Assembly (NCBI RefSeq): GCF_014297275.1
Contig: NZ_JACOQK010000001.1
Span: 2,232,001 to 2,296,000 of the forward strand
From: Clostridium facile
Lineage (GTDB): Bacteria > Bacillota > Clostridia > Oscillospirales > Ruminococcaceae
DNA: 64,000 bases
Reading direction: 5' to 3'
Below are positions 50,255-58,908 of this stretch, piece after piece. Every line of letters starts with the position of its first letter. Position 1 is the stretch's first letter. The notes beneath the pieces were generated by a model. The model did no database searches. It was not told the DNA's origin and saw only the letters and a list, made by a program, of their open reading frames with translations. The position numbers and the translations under genes were made by a program.

Positions 50255-52888
50255 TTATTCGTCTTTTTGTTCTTCTAATTCATTCATTTGGCTTTCCATG
50301 GATTCCGCATGTGCCAACAGCTCATCGGCAGCGTCAGAACCATCCATCTGGGTTTCTAGCTGATTTTCTTCCGCTTCTAAAGCTGCTTTTTCTTCTGGAG
50401 AAAGTTCTGTTTCTTCTGCTTGTTCTACTTCCTGAACTTCCGCTTCCTCCTCATGTTCCGCGCGGGCAAAGGTTACCACCTTGGTATCCCCTTGTACTCT
50501 CATGACACGCACACCACCAGCATACCGGGACATCACGCTGACATCGCTTACACGGATACGGATAATAACACCATCATCTGAAATCATAATCAGGTCATCA
50601 TCTTCATCCACCACTTTTACCCCAACTACATGGCCTTTTTCCTCATTAACTTTGTAGTTGATTTTACCAAAACCACCCCTGGTCTGGCAACGGTATTCTT
50701 CCACAGCGGTACGTCTGCCTTGCCCTTTGTCGGTAACTGTCATAACAGTCGCGCCTTCCCGGATACGAGCCATACCAACAACCTGGTCGCCATCCTTCAG
50801 CTTAATGGCACGCACGCCTTTGGCGGAACGGGACAATGGACGGGCATCCGTTTCTTTAAACCGGATTGCCATCCCGTTTTTAGTAGCAACAATTAGTTCA
50901 GAGTGTCCAGAAGTCAAACGTACCCATGCCAATTCATCGTCTTCGGATAGGGTAATGGCAATCAAACCGTTTTTGCGGATATTGCGGTAAGCATCCAACT
51001 TGGTTCTTTTCACAATACCCTGCTTGGTTACCATGACAATATACTGGTCAGAATCAAACTCGGTTACCCGCAACATGGAAGTAACTTTTTCCTCTGGTTC
51101 CAATGGCAATAGATTGACAATATTCATCCCTTTGGAGGTTTTGCCCCCTTCTGGAATTTCATAGCATTTTAAGCGGTACATTTTTCCACGGTTGGTAATA
51201 AACACAACATGGTCGTGGGTAGAGGAGATAAAGAGTTCTTCCACAAAATCCTCTTCCCGCTGTTTCATACCGGAAACACCACGGCCACCACGCTTCTGGG
51301 TTTTGTAAACATCCACTGGCTGGCGTTTGATATAGCCGTAATGGGTGAGTGTAACTACACATTCCTCTTCTGGAATCAGATCTTCAATATCCACTTCACC
51401 GCTAACCGCTTTGATCTCTGTGCGGCGTTCATCTCCATATTTCTGTTTGATTTCCAGCAACTCATCCCGTACAATCCCAAGGATAATCTGGTAATCGCTT
51501 AAAATATGTTCCAATTCTTTTACTTTTGCCAGGATATCCGCTAGTTCCTGTTCAATTTTAATCCGTTCCAGACCGGATAACTGCCCCAAACGCATCTGTA
51601 CAATGGCAGTTGCCTGAATATCATCCAGATTAAAGTTTTCCATCAAACGCTCTTTGGACTCTGCCACTGTTTTGGAAGAACGGATAATTTTAATCACTTC
51701 TTCGATGAAATCCAAAGCGATTTTTAACCCTTCCAGCACATGCTCCCGCTCTTTTGCTTTGCGTAGGTCAAATTCTGTCCTTCTGCGGATAACTTCCGCT
51801 TGGAAATCAATGTAATGCTGGAGCATCTCTTTTAAAGACATTACCTTTGGTTCGCCGTTAACCAATGCTAGGTTAATGACACCAAAAGTCTCCTGCATTT
51901 GGGTATAACTGTACAATTTATTTAAAACAATCTGAGGGTTCGCATCCCGTTTTAACTCAATGACAATCCGCATTCCTTCCCGGCTGGATTCGTCACGCAA
52001 TCCGGAAATTCCCTCAATTTTCTTATCTTTTACATGGTTGGCAATGCTCTCGATCAGCCGTGCTTTGTTGACCTGATAAGGAAGTTCGGTCACCACAATG
52101 CGGAACCGTCCATTTTTCATTTCCTCTACATCAGCACGGGAACGTACTGTAATCTTACCCCGTCCTGTGGCATAAGCGGCACGAATTCCAGCCTGACCCA
52201 TAATAATACCAGCAGTAGGGAAATCCGGCCCTTTGATGCAGCCCATGAGATCCAGCAATTCTGCATCCGGGTTATCAATCAACATGCAGATACCATCCAC
52301 AATTTCATTCAAGTTGTGGGGAGGGATGTTCGTCGCCATCCCTACAGCAATACCAGTAGAACCATTTACCAACAGGTTTGGGAACCTGGAAGGTAATACA
52401 GTAGGCTCCTTCAAACGGTCATCGTAGTTCATACCGAATTCAACGGTATCTTTATTGATATTAGTAAGCATCTCCATGGAGATTTTGCTCATTTTTGCTT
52501 CGGTATAACGGTAAGCAGCCGGAGGGTCGCCATCCACAGAACCGAAGTTCCCATGCCCATCTACCAATGGATAGCGCAAGGAAAAATCCTGCGCCATACG
52601 TACCAGGGCATCGTAAACAGAGGCGTCACCGTGGGGGTGGTAACGTCCCAATACAGAACCGACTGTATCGGCTGATTTACGGTAAGGTTTGTCCGGAAAA
52701 ATACCGTTCTCATACAGGGTATACAGGATACGGCGATGGACTGGTTTTAAACCGTCCCGCACATCCGGCAGCGCCCTGCTGACAATAACAGACATGGAAT
52801 AATCCAAAAAGGATTTCCGCATCTCTTTTTCAATATCTACCGGAATCACCTTACCCATACTTGGGTCAAAAGTGTTTTCATTACTCAT
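50255..52888 (-). CDS. gyrA: DNA gyrase subunit A
   Basis: An 877-residue subunit that breaks and rejoins DNA for negative supercoiling. Catalytic Tyr128 is in AAYRYTEAKMS. The quinolone-determining segment reads HPHGDASVYDALVRMAQ: the residue equivalent to E. coli Ser83 is Ala89. The beta-pinwheel C-terminal domain carries the GyrA box-like QKRGGRG near residue 540 and ends in an unusually long acidic Glu/Gln tail (about residues 820-877). GGAGG precedes ATG 52888. It is third in gyrB, YcxB-like gene, gyrA. Confidence 0.98.
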   Translation of the reverse strand: MSNENTFDPSMGKVIPVDIEKEMRKSFLDYSMSVIVSRALPDVRDGLKPVHRRILYTLYENGIFPDKPYRKSADTVGSVLGRYHPHGDASVYDALVRMAQDFSLRYPLVDGHGNFGSVDGDPPAAYRYTEAKMSKISMEMLTNINKDTVEFGMNYDDRLKEPTVLPSRFPNLLVNGSTGIAVGMATNIPPHNLNEIVDGICMLIDNPDAELLDLMGCIKGPDFPTAGIIMGQAGIRAAYATGRGKITVRSRADVEEMKNGRFRIVVTELPYQVNKARLIESIANHVKDKKIEGISGLRDESSREGMRIVIELKRDANPQIVLNKLYSYTQMQETFGVINLALVNGEPKVMSLKEMLQHYIDFQAEVIRRRTEFDLRKAKEREHVLEGLKIALDFIEEVIKIIRSSKTVAESKERLMENFNLDDIQATAIVQMRLGQLSGLERIKIEQELADILAKVKELEHILSDYQIILGIVRDELLEIKQKYGDERRTEIKAVSGEVDIEDLIPEEECVVTLTHYGYIKRQPVDVYKTQKRGGRGVSGMKQREEDFVEELFISSTHDHVVFITNRGKMYRLKCYEIPEGGKTSKGMNIVNLLPLEPEEKVTSMLRVTEFDSDQYIVMVTKQGIVKRTKLDAYRNIRKNGLIAITLSEDDELAWVRLTSGHSELIVATKNGMAIRFKETDARPLSRSAKGVRAIKLKDGDQVVGMARIREGATVMTVTDKGQGRRTAVEEYRCQTRGGFGKINYKVNEEKGHVVGVKVVDEDDDLIMISDDGVIIRIRVSDVSVMSRYAGGVRVMRVQGDTKVVTFARAEHEEEAEVQEVEQAEETELSPEEKAALEAEENQLETQMDGSDAADELLAHAESMESQMNELEEQKDE

Positions 52889-52925
52889 TCAGGTTCCTCC
52901 AAATCTATCCGACAAGTCAGTATTT

Positions 52926-53810
52926 CTATGCTTCTGTTTGAATCAACCGTTCCCCGAGAGCCTGGAATTTCTGATTTATCCCTGCCTGCTGTTCCTCATC
53001 CAAGCAGCGTTTTGGCAGGATATAAATCCGCTCTTTCCCAACGCTGATAATGTATTTATCCTTCTGGTTAAGGATAAAATTGCTGGGATTGTTGTACATA
53101 ATACGGAAACCGCCGTTTTCTTCTTTTACAAAAATGTATTCGTCATAAATATCCATGGTAAAAGGCTCTTCAATCTGTGCCATTGCCTTTGCCACCTGTT
53201 TGCGGTGGCGTACTGGATTGTACCAAATGATAAAAACCACGGCAATACAAACAATGGTACCCAGGTAAGTAACCGTGGAAGGGGTACGTAAAAACAAATC
53301 AATTAAATAAAATACCAGCACCAACCCAAACAAAATGGTAAAAATAAGGTTGCGCTTAAACAGATGCTTTTTCTGGAATGCCTTCATCCCGGTTTCCACT
53401 TCCTCTTCCGTCAGGTTATAGGATACTGGAATGTGGGGTAGGGAAGTATCTTCTTTATCTCCCATTCTCACAGGAGGAAGGTCTTTTTCATCATACTGCT
53501 GCAAATCAATATTGGAAGTAGCTGGTTTTTGCTCTTCTTTTTTTGATTTTTTCTTTTTAATTTGGTATACATTTTCCAATTGGTCAATATTTTTGTTGTA
53601 ATAATTTTCTGCTTGGGATTTGGTTGGATCGTCCTTGTATTCTTCTTCCTGCTCCTCATCCCCATCTTTTTTATCTTTTTTCCATTGGAACAAGCCATCA
53701 AAATCATGCTTATGCTCTTCGTAATACAGTTCCGCCTGGGATTTCTCTTGTGGCTCCTGCTGTATTTCCTGATCTGGTTCCAACTGGGTTTCCTTTTGTT
53801 TTTCGTCCAT
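52926..53810 (-). CDS. YcxB-like membrane protein between gyrB and gyrA
   Basis: A 294-residue protein with a highly charged Glu/Lys/Gln-rich N-terminal half (about residues 1-120, probably disordered/coiled coil), two TM helices (about 152-173 and 178-200) and a C-terminal YcxB-like domain (FTMDIYDEYIFVKEENGGFRIMYNNPSNFILNQKDKYIISV). ATG 53810 has AGGAGG four bases upstream; an upstream TTG lacks one. It is inserted between gyrB and gyrA with gaps of about 33 and 37 bp, so it is transcribed with them. No link to gyrase function is known. Confidence 0.8.
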   Translation of the reverse strand: MDEKQKETQLEPDQEIQQEPQEKSQAELYYEEHKHDFDGLFQWKKDKKDGDEEQEEEYKDDPTKSQAENYYNKNIDQLENVYQIKKKKSKKEEQKPATSNIDLQQYDEKDLPPVRMGDKEDTSLPHIPVSYNLTEEEVETGMKAFQKKHLFKRNLIFTILFGLVLVFYLIDLFLRTPSTVTYLGTIVCIAVVFIIWYNPVRHRKQVAKAMAQIEEPFTMDIYDEYIFVKEENGGFRIMYNNPSNFILNQKDKYIISVGKERIYILPKRCLDEEQQAGINQKFQALGERLIQTEA

Positions 53811-53842
53811 ACTGCCTCCTGCTATTGTTTGGTTGCCCAAAA

Positions 53843-55771
53843 TTAAATATCCAAATTCTGCACATACCGTGCGTTCTGTTCAATGAATTCACGGCGTGGT
53901 GCTACTTTATCCCCCATGAGGATAGTAAAGATTTCATCCGCTGCCGCTGCGTCTTCCATAGTAACCTGAATCATTACTCTGTTTTCTGGATTCATGGTAG
54001 TTTCCCAAAGCTGTTCTGGGTCCATTTCACCTAGACCTTTGTAACGCTGGATATCAATTTTCGCATCTGGGTTATCTCCCCGCATAGTTACCAGTAAACT
54101 GTTGCGTTCCTCATCACTGTAAGCATATTTATGCACTTTTCCTCTGGTTAAACGATACAACGGAGGCTGTGCAATATAAACGTTCCCATTTTCAATCAAA
54201 GGCCGCATGAAACGGAAGAAGAAGGTCAGCAATAGGGTACGGATATGGCTACCATCCACATCGGCATCCGCCATGATGACAATCTTGTTATAACGGAGTT
54301 TCGTAATATCAAAATCTTCTCCAATGGAAGTACCCAATGCTGTAACTACTGGCATCAATTTTTCATTGCCGTACACTTTGTCCAGGCGCGCCTTTTCTAC
54401 GTTGAGCATTTTTCCCCACAGAGGAAGGATTGCTTGATATTTTCGTTCTCGCCCGCTTTTTGCGGACCCACCTGCGGAATCCCCTTCGACAATGTACAAT
54501 TCAGTCAATTCTGGGTCACGTTCGGAACAATCCGCTAATTTTCCTGGCAGGGATGCGCTTTCCAGGGCGGATTTCCGTCTGGTTAATTCCCTTGCTTTCC
54601 TTGCCGCTTCCCTTGCTTTTTGAGCATTTAAGGATTTCGAGATAATTTCCTGGGCAACCGATGGATTTTCATCAAAATAATCCATTAGTTTTTCAGTAAC
54701 CATCTTTTCCACCAACTGGCGCACTTCCACATTGCCCAACTTGGTTTTAGTTTGACCCTCAAATTCACAGTTGGTGAGCTTTACGCTAATAATAGCGGTC
54801 AAGCCCTCCCGCACATCATCGCCAATCAGCTTTTTATCCGCATCTTTAAGTAAATTGGTCTTTTTCGCGTATTCGTTAAATACTTTCGTCAGTGCGTTTT
54901 TAAAACCAGTCTCATGGGTACCGCCATCCGGTGTATGAATATTATTGGCGAAAGACAGGATTAATTCGTTATAACTATCGTTGTACTGAAGGGCAACTTC
55001 CGCAATAGAATCCCCCTCTTTTGCTTTTAAATAGATTACCTGGTCATTGATTGTTTCCAACTGCCTGCGTTTGTGGATAAATTCTACAAAGCTTACAATA
55101 CCACCTTCGTAGTGTAAGGTTTCCCCAACTGGTTCCTCTCCACGACGGTCGGTGAGCACAATTTTTACTCCAGCGTTCAAAAATGCCTGTTCCCGCAAAC
55201 GGGTCAGCAAAATATCGTAATCATAGTGGGTTTCACTAAAAATCGTCCCGTCGGCTTTGAACATAACAGAAGTACCTGTTTTCGTGGTATCTCCAATAAT
55301 CTTCATTTGTTCATCATAGTTTCCACGGGCAAATTTTTGGTAGTTGATATGCTGTCCATCATATACCGTCAGTTCCAGCCATTCACTCAGGGCATTTACA
55401 ACCGACGCACCTACCCCATGTAAACCACCGGCTACTTTATAACCGCCACCGCCAAATTTTCCTCCCGCATGTAGCATGGTATATACCACAGTTGCTGCGG
55501 ATATCCCTTCTTTTGGATGGATACCAGTTGGAATCCCACGGCCGTTATCCGAGACTCTGATCACATCGCCGGGAAGAATTTCCACGTCGATCTGGGTACA
55601 GAAACCAGCCAAAGCCTCATCAATGGAGTTATCCACAATCTCATACACCAGGTGGTGCAGCCCTTTGGAGCCAGTAGACCCAATATACATACCGGGACGC
55701 TTACGAACTGCTTCCAGTCCTTCTAATACCTGGATTTGATTTTCATCATAGTTTTGATTGATTCTTTCCAA
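53843..55771 (-). CDS. gyrB: DNA gyrase subunit B
   Basis: A 642-residue ATPase subunit of gyrase. VLEGLEAVRKRPGMYIGSTG opens the GHKL domain, with ATP-binding Glu/Asn in IVDNSIDEALAG, DNGRGIP, and the GGLHGVGASVVNALS loop. The Toprim domain has LYIVEGDSAGGSAKSGR and the metal motif MADADVDGSHI, then the end QNARYVQNLDI. The start is TTG 55771 (GGGAGG eight bases upstream), which gives LERINQNYDENQIQ as the N-terminus; a longer frame adds 19 unsupported residues. It follows remB by about 60 bp. Confidence 0.97.
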   Translation of the reverse strand: MERINQNYDENQIQVLEGLEAVRKRPGMYIGSTGSKGLHHLVYEIVDNSIDEALAGFCTQIDVEILPGDVIRVSDNGRGIPTGIHPKEGISAATVVYTMLHAGGKFGGGGYKVAGGLHGVGASVVNALSEWLELTVYDGQHINYQKFARGNYDEQMKIIGDTTKTGTSVMFKADGTIFSETHYDYDILLTRLREQAFLNAGVKIVLTDRRGEEPVGETLHYEGGIVSFVEFIHKRRQLETINDQVIYLKAKEGDSIAEVALQYNDSYNELILSFANNIHTPDGGTHETGFKNALTKVFNEYAKKTNLLKDADKKLIGDDVREGLTAIISVKLTNCEFEGQTKTKLGNVEVRQLVEKMVTEKLMDYFDENPSVAQEIISKSLNAQKAREAARKARELTRRKSALESASLPGKLADCSERDPELTELYIVEGDSAGGSAKSGRERKYQAILPLWGKMLNVEKARLDKVYGNEKLMPVVTALGTSIGEDFDITKLRYNKIVIMADADVDGSHIRTLLLTFFFRFMRPLIENGNVYIAQPPLYRLTRGKVHKYAYSDEERNSLLVTMRGDNPDAKIDIQRYKGLGEMDPEQLWETTMNPENRVMIQVTMEDAAAADEIFTILMGDKVAPRREFIEQNARYVQNLDI

Positions 55772-55831
55772 AAAAAATTCCTCCCAATTACTGAAATGAT
55801 CTTTCACGTCTTGCCCTGCCAATACCAAGGG

Positions 55832-56095
55832 CTATTCTAATTTTAATCCGCGCTTTGCCCTCAGCCGCAAGGTTGCTGGACTGATTTGGGAAATGTAAAC
55901 TTTGGTAGTTCCATTTTCACAGCATACCACAAAAGAACGGGGAAGCTCATACGAAACATTCACCACTTTTCCAGTTTCTTCTGCTTTGCGCAGAAAAAAC
56001 CGGGTATGTTTGGAAATAGAAGTATTATCCAGGTCAAAAATCCCGACAATATTCTCCTGTTTTACCACGGTATCTTCCCCTAAATGAATATACAT
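55832..56095 (-). CDS. remB: RemB/YaaB-type DUF370 regulator
   Basis: An 87-residue DUF370 protein opening MYIHLGEDTVVKQENIVGIFDLDNTSISK, the pattern of RemB (YaaB), which sits between recF and gyrB in Bacillus as here. RemA, its relative, is a DNA-binding activator of biofilm and osmotic genes; the role of RemB is less defined. Length is typical. It follows recF after 15 bp in the origin operon. Confidence 0.92.
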   Translation of the reverse strand: MYIHLGEDTVVKQENIVGIFDLDNTSISKHTRFFLRKAEETGKVVNVSYELPRSFVVCCENGTTKVYISQISPATLRLRAKRGLKLE

Positions 56096-56110
56096 AGCAA
56101 ACCTCTTTGT

Positions 56111-57214
56111 TTATGATTGAATCCTGCCATCCTCCACATGGAATATCTCTCCATGCTGAAGGCGTAGGGTATTGGAAATATCGCAGCAGGTAATAAATAC
56201 CTGATGCCCTTTTACATGGTTTAAAATATAATCCTGGCGGGAAACATCTAATTCACTCATCACATCATCCAACAAAATAACCGGATTATTTCCAGTAATG
56301 GATTTCAGTAACTTGGCTTCCGCCAGTTTTAACGCCAAAATACTACTCCGCTGTTGCCCTTGGGAGCCATAGTTTTTGACGGATACGTCATTGATTAACA
56401 ATTCCACCTCATCCCGATGCACGCCAATGCCGGTAAATCCCTGTTTGATATCTTGTTCCAGGTTCTGCTCCAGCTGTTCCAGATAATGCTGTACTTTATC
56501 TTGGGTATATTCCCGATCCCCAAGTTTATCAAATACAGTGGACTGGTATTCTACCCGCAGGTTTTCTTTCTGGGATGAAATTCCCTGGTAAATATGGTGG
56601 GAAAACTTTGCTACCTTATCGGTGTAATCCTGGCGCAGTAGGGAAACAATCGTCCCCAATTTTGCCAGCTGTAAATCCCAAATCTCCATCGTGTCTTTTA
56701 AATAAGGCTGACGGTAAAGCTCTTTTAAAAGGCTATTCCGCTGGTATAGTACCTTTTCATATTGGTGCAGGTAATGGTGGTAATCCGGCCGGATTTGGCA
56801 GATCGCGCTGTCCAAAAATTTCCGCCGTAAAGATGGCGAACCTTGGATAATCGAAAGATGGGCAGGAGAGAACACAACACAGAGGAAATTTCCCGCATAC
56901 TCAGTGGGGGATTTTAATTCCACCCGGTTTAAAAAATATTTATTTTTTGCCCCAAATACCATATTGGCTTTTTGGATGCGCTGGGTATCATCAAACTCCA
57001 ATGATAATTCTGCCCGCTGGCAATCAAATCCAATCAATTTGGATTCTTTGGAGCTCCGAAAGCTCCTAGCGCCAGAAAACAACCAGATGGCTTCAATTAA
57101 ATTGGTTTTTCCCTGGGCATTCTGCCCATAAATGACATTAATCCCTTCTCCTGGCTGGATCACAATTTGTTTGAGATTACGAAACCCATCCCCTCGAAAT
57201 TCAGTTACCTTCAT
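56111..57214 (-). CDS. recF: DNA repair and replication protein RecF
   Basis: A 367-residue SMC-like ATPase that loads RecA at gaps. Walker A YGQNAQGKTNLIEAI is near residue 30; the signature QGQQRSSILALKLAE near 290; Walker B VILLDDVMSELD near 315. The start codon lies inside the end of the S4-domain gene (14-bp overlap), so translation is coupled. Length is normal. Confidence 0.96.
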   Translation of the reverse strand: MKVTEFRGDGFRNLKQIVIQPGEGINVIYGQNAQGKTNLIEAIWLFSGARSFRSSKESKLIGFDCQRAELSLEFDDTQRIQKANMVFGAKNKYFLNRVELKSPTEYAGNFLCVVFSPAHLSIIQGSPSLRRKFLDSAICQIRPDYHHYLHQYEKVLYQRNSLLKELYRQPYLKDTMEIWDLQLAKLGTIVSLLRQDYTDKVAKFSHHIYQGISSQKENLRVEYQSTVFDKLGDREYTQDKVQHYLEQLEQNLEQDIKQGFTGIGVHRDEVELLINDVSVKNYGSQGQQRSSILALKLAEAKLLKSITGNNPVILLDDVMSELDVSRQDYILNHVKGHQVFITCCDISNTLRLQHGEIFHVEDGRIQS

Positions 57215-57428
57215 GGATAATCAGTAGCTCCAATTCATTCCCGATGACAATTTTATCATTGGGGAATACTTTTTTACCACGAATATAACAAACTTCACCG
57301 TTGAGCATAACTTCACCATCCGCCACCATCTCTTTCGCGTGTCCGCCTGTCTCCGCAATGCCGGCAAATTTTAAAAGCTGATCCAACTTAATAAACGGTG
57401 TATGGATTGGGATTGTCTCAGTTTTCAT
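57201..57428 (-). CDS. S4-domain RNA-binding protein (YaaA/YlmH-like)
   Basis: A 75-residue S4-domain protein, the conserved small gene between dnaN and recF in Firmicutes (yaaA/rlbA in Bacillus). IPIHTPFIKLDQLLKFAGIAETGGHAKEMVADGEVMLNGEV is the S4 fold (alpha-L motif) that binds RNA. It overlaps dnaN by 11 bp and recF by 14 bp. Its RNA target is not known. Confidence 0.93.
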   Translation of the reverse strand: MKTETIPIHTPFIKLDQLLKFAGIAETGGHAKEMVADGEVMLNGEVCYIRGKKVFPNDKIVIGNELELLIIHEGN

Positions 57429-58527
57429 TTTTTAACCTCACTGGCAATACCAGGAATAGGAATTGATCCCCTTCCACTGGAATGATTTTAATTGGAGAAA
57501 GCGGACCATTCATATCAATATAAATTTCATCACAATCCGTATGGCGTAACGCATCAATCATATATTTATTGTTAAAAGCAATCCGGATTTGGTTTCCCTC
57601 TACCTGTGCTTCACAGCGATCATTTACTTTACCAATAGCGCTTTCACAAGAAAGAATTAGAGAATTGCCTTCTGTTTCCAATTTAATAGGGCTTTTATTC
57701 CGATCGTTGATGATAATAGAAGTCCTTTCGATGCTCTGTGCCAATATTGCATCCTCCACATGGATACGAGTGGAAAAACCATCTGGAATAGCGGATTTAT
57801 AGTCCAAATATTCCCCTAATAATAGGCGAGAAATCATGGTATATCCATCAACTTCAAAAAGGATATGTTTTTCACAAACATTGATTTTTGCGATTTGATC
57901 CTGTTGGTCAGATAACAGTTTGGTTAGTTCCGCTAATGTTTTTCCTGGGACAATAAAGGAAATATCCTTGTCCACGTTTACTTTTTCCCTACGTAATGCG
58001 ACCCGGTATCCATCTACGGATACCACATGCATTGTACCATTGGAAATATCAAAAAGGGAACCTGTTAGAATTGGAGTTTGTTCGTTGACAGAAATTGCAA
58101 ACAATGTTTGGTTAATCATATTTTTTAATAGGTATTCTGGCAGTTCAAAGGAAATGCAATCCTCTATGGAAGGAAGGTCTGGGTATTCATCTTTTGCCAT
58201 CCCTAAAATATGGAATTCCGTGTCTGCACCTTGAATTAAGGTCATAAAGCGTTCATCAGATGCAATCAAAATTTCCTGATTTGGCATCTTTTTTAAAATA
58301 TCGCTGAACAGACGGGCATTTAATACAATGCTACCTTCTTCTTGTTGGTTTACCTGGATTGTTTTGGTAATACCAATTTCTAAATTATAGCCGGTAATTG
58401 TCAGTTCGCTATTGTTACATTGTAACAGGACGCCTTCCAACGCTGGTATTGTAGATTTCGAAGAAATTGCTAAAGACACATTAGAAACAACTTCATTGAG
58501 TAGTTTTAAATCACATGAAAATTTCAT
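57418..58527 (-). CDS. dnaN: DNA polymerase III sliding clamp
   Basis: A 369-residue beta clamp that forms a dimeric ring around DNA and tethers polymerases. Three repeated domains of about 120 residues, opening MKFSCDLKLLNEVVSNVSLAIS and ending FLVLPVRL, the hydrophobic-pocket end that binds clamp-interacting proteins. GAGGT precedes the ATG. It lies downstream of dnaA, separated by the 381-bp origin spacer. Confidence 0.97.
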   Translation of the reverse strand: MKFSCDLKLLNEVVSNVSLAISSKSTIPALEGVLLQCNNSELTITGYNLEIGITKTIQVNQQEEGSIVLNARLFSDILKKMPNQEILIASDERFMTLIQGADTEFHILGMAKDEYPDLPSIEDCISFELPEYLLKNMINQTLFAISVNEQTPILTGSLFDISNGTMHVVSVDGYRVALRREKVNVDKDISFIVPGKTLAELTKLLSDQQDQIAKINVCEKHILFEVDGYTMISRLLLGEYLDYKSAIPDGFSTRIHVEDAILAQSIERTSIIINDRNKSPIKLETEGNSLILSCESAIGKVNDRCEAQVEGNQIRIAFNNKYMIDALRHTDCDEIYIDMNGPLSPIKIIPVEGDQFLFLVLPVRLKNEN

Positions 58528-58908
58528 AGTTAGTACCTCTTTTACTAGAAATAAGGGTTTTTCACAACTTCTTTGTATTCGATCAAAAAAATTTCGATTT
58601 TTGAATAAAATAAATGTATTTTATTTTATAATATTTTAGTAGTAGTAGTAGGGAGTGTGTAAAAGTTGAAAATGTGAAAAACCTCGGAAAATACTAGGGT
58701 TGAAGTGATTTTTCTTTTCCGGATTGAAAAAGAAAAATAAGTTGAAAAAGTTGAAAGATAAATTTTATTTAACAGCTATGTTGAAAACTGGGTTGAAAAT
58801 GTTAAAAGATTGTTTGTAAGTTTGTTGAAGAGTAAAACAAAATAAATTTCCGAATATTGGATGTTGAATAAGTTGGAACTTGGTTGAGTTAAAAATGTTG
58901 AAAAATGG
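58528..58908. other. oriC: Putative chromosomal origin, dnaA-dnaN spacer
   Basis: A 381-bp spacer with a row of DnaA-box-like sites. Read on the minus strand: TTTTCAACA at 58896 and 58779, TATTCAACA at 58862, TTTTCAAC at 58792 and 58741, TTTTTCACA (58673..58681), TTTTACACA (58656..58664), then CTCC, five CTA triplets (58637..58651) and an AT-only stretch. This matches the Bacillus layout of boxes, GC-rich patch, DnaA-trio and AT-rich unwinding region. Genes are oriented away on both sides. Confidence 0.8.
58637..58651 (-). promoter_or_regulatory. DnaA-trio element
   Basis: Five consecutive TAG triplets on the plus strand (3'-GAT-5' reading of the trio strand), separated from the nearest DnaA-box-like site by four bases, and followed by an AT-only tract of about 27 bp on the other side. 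Confidence 0.7.
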
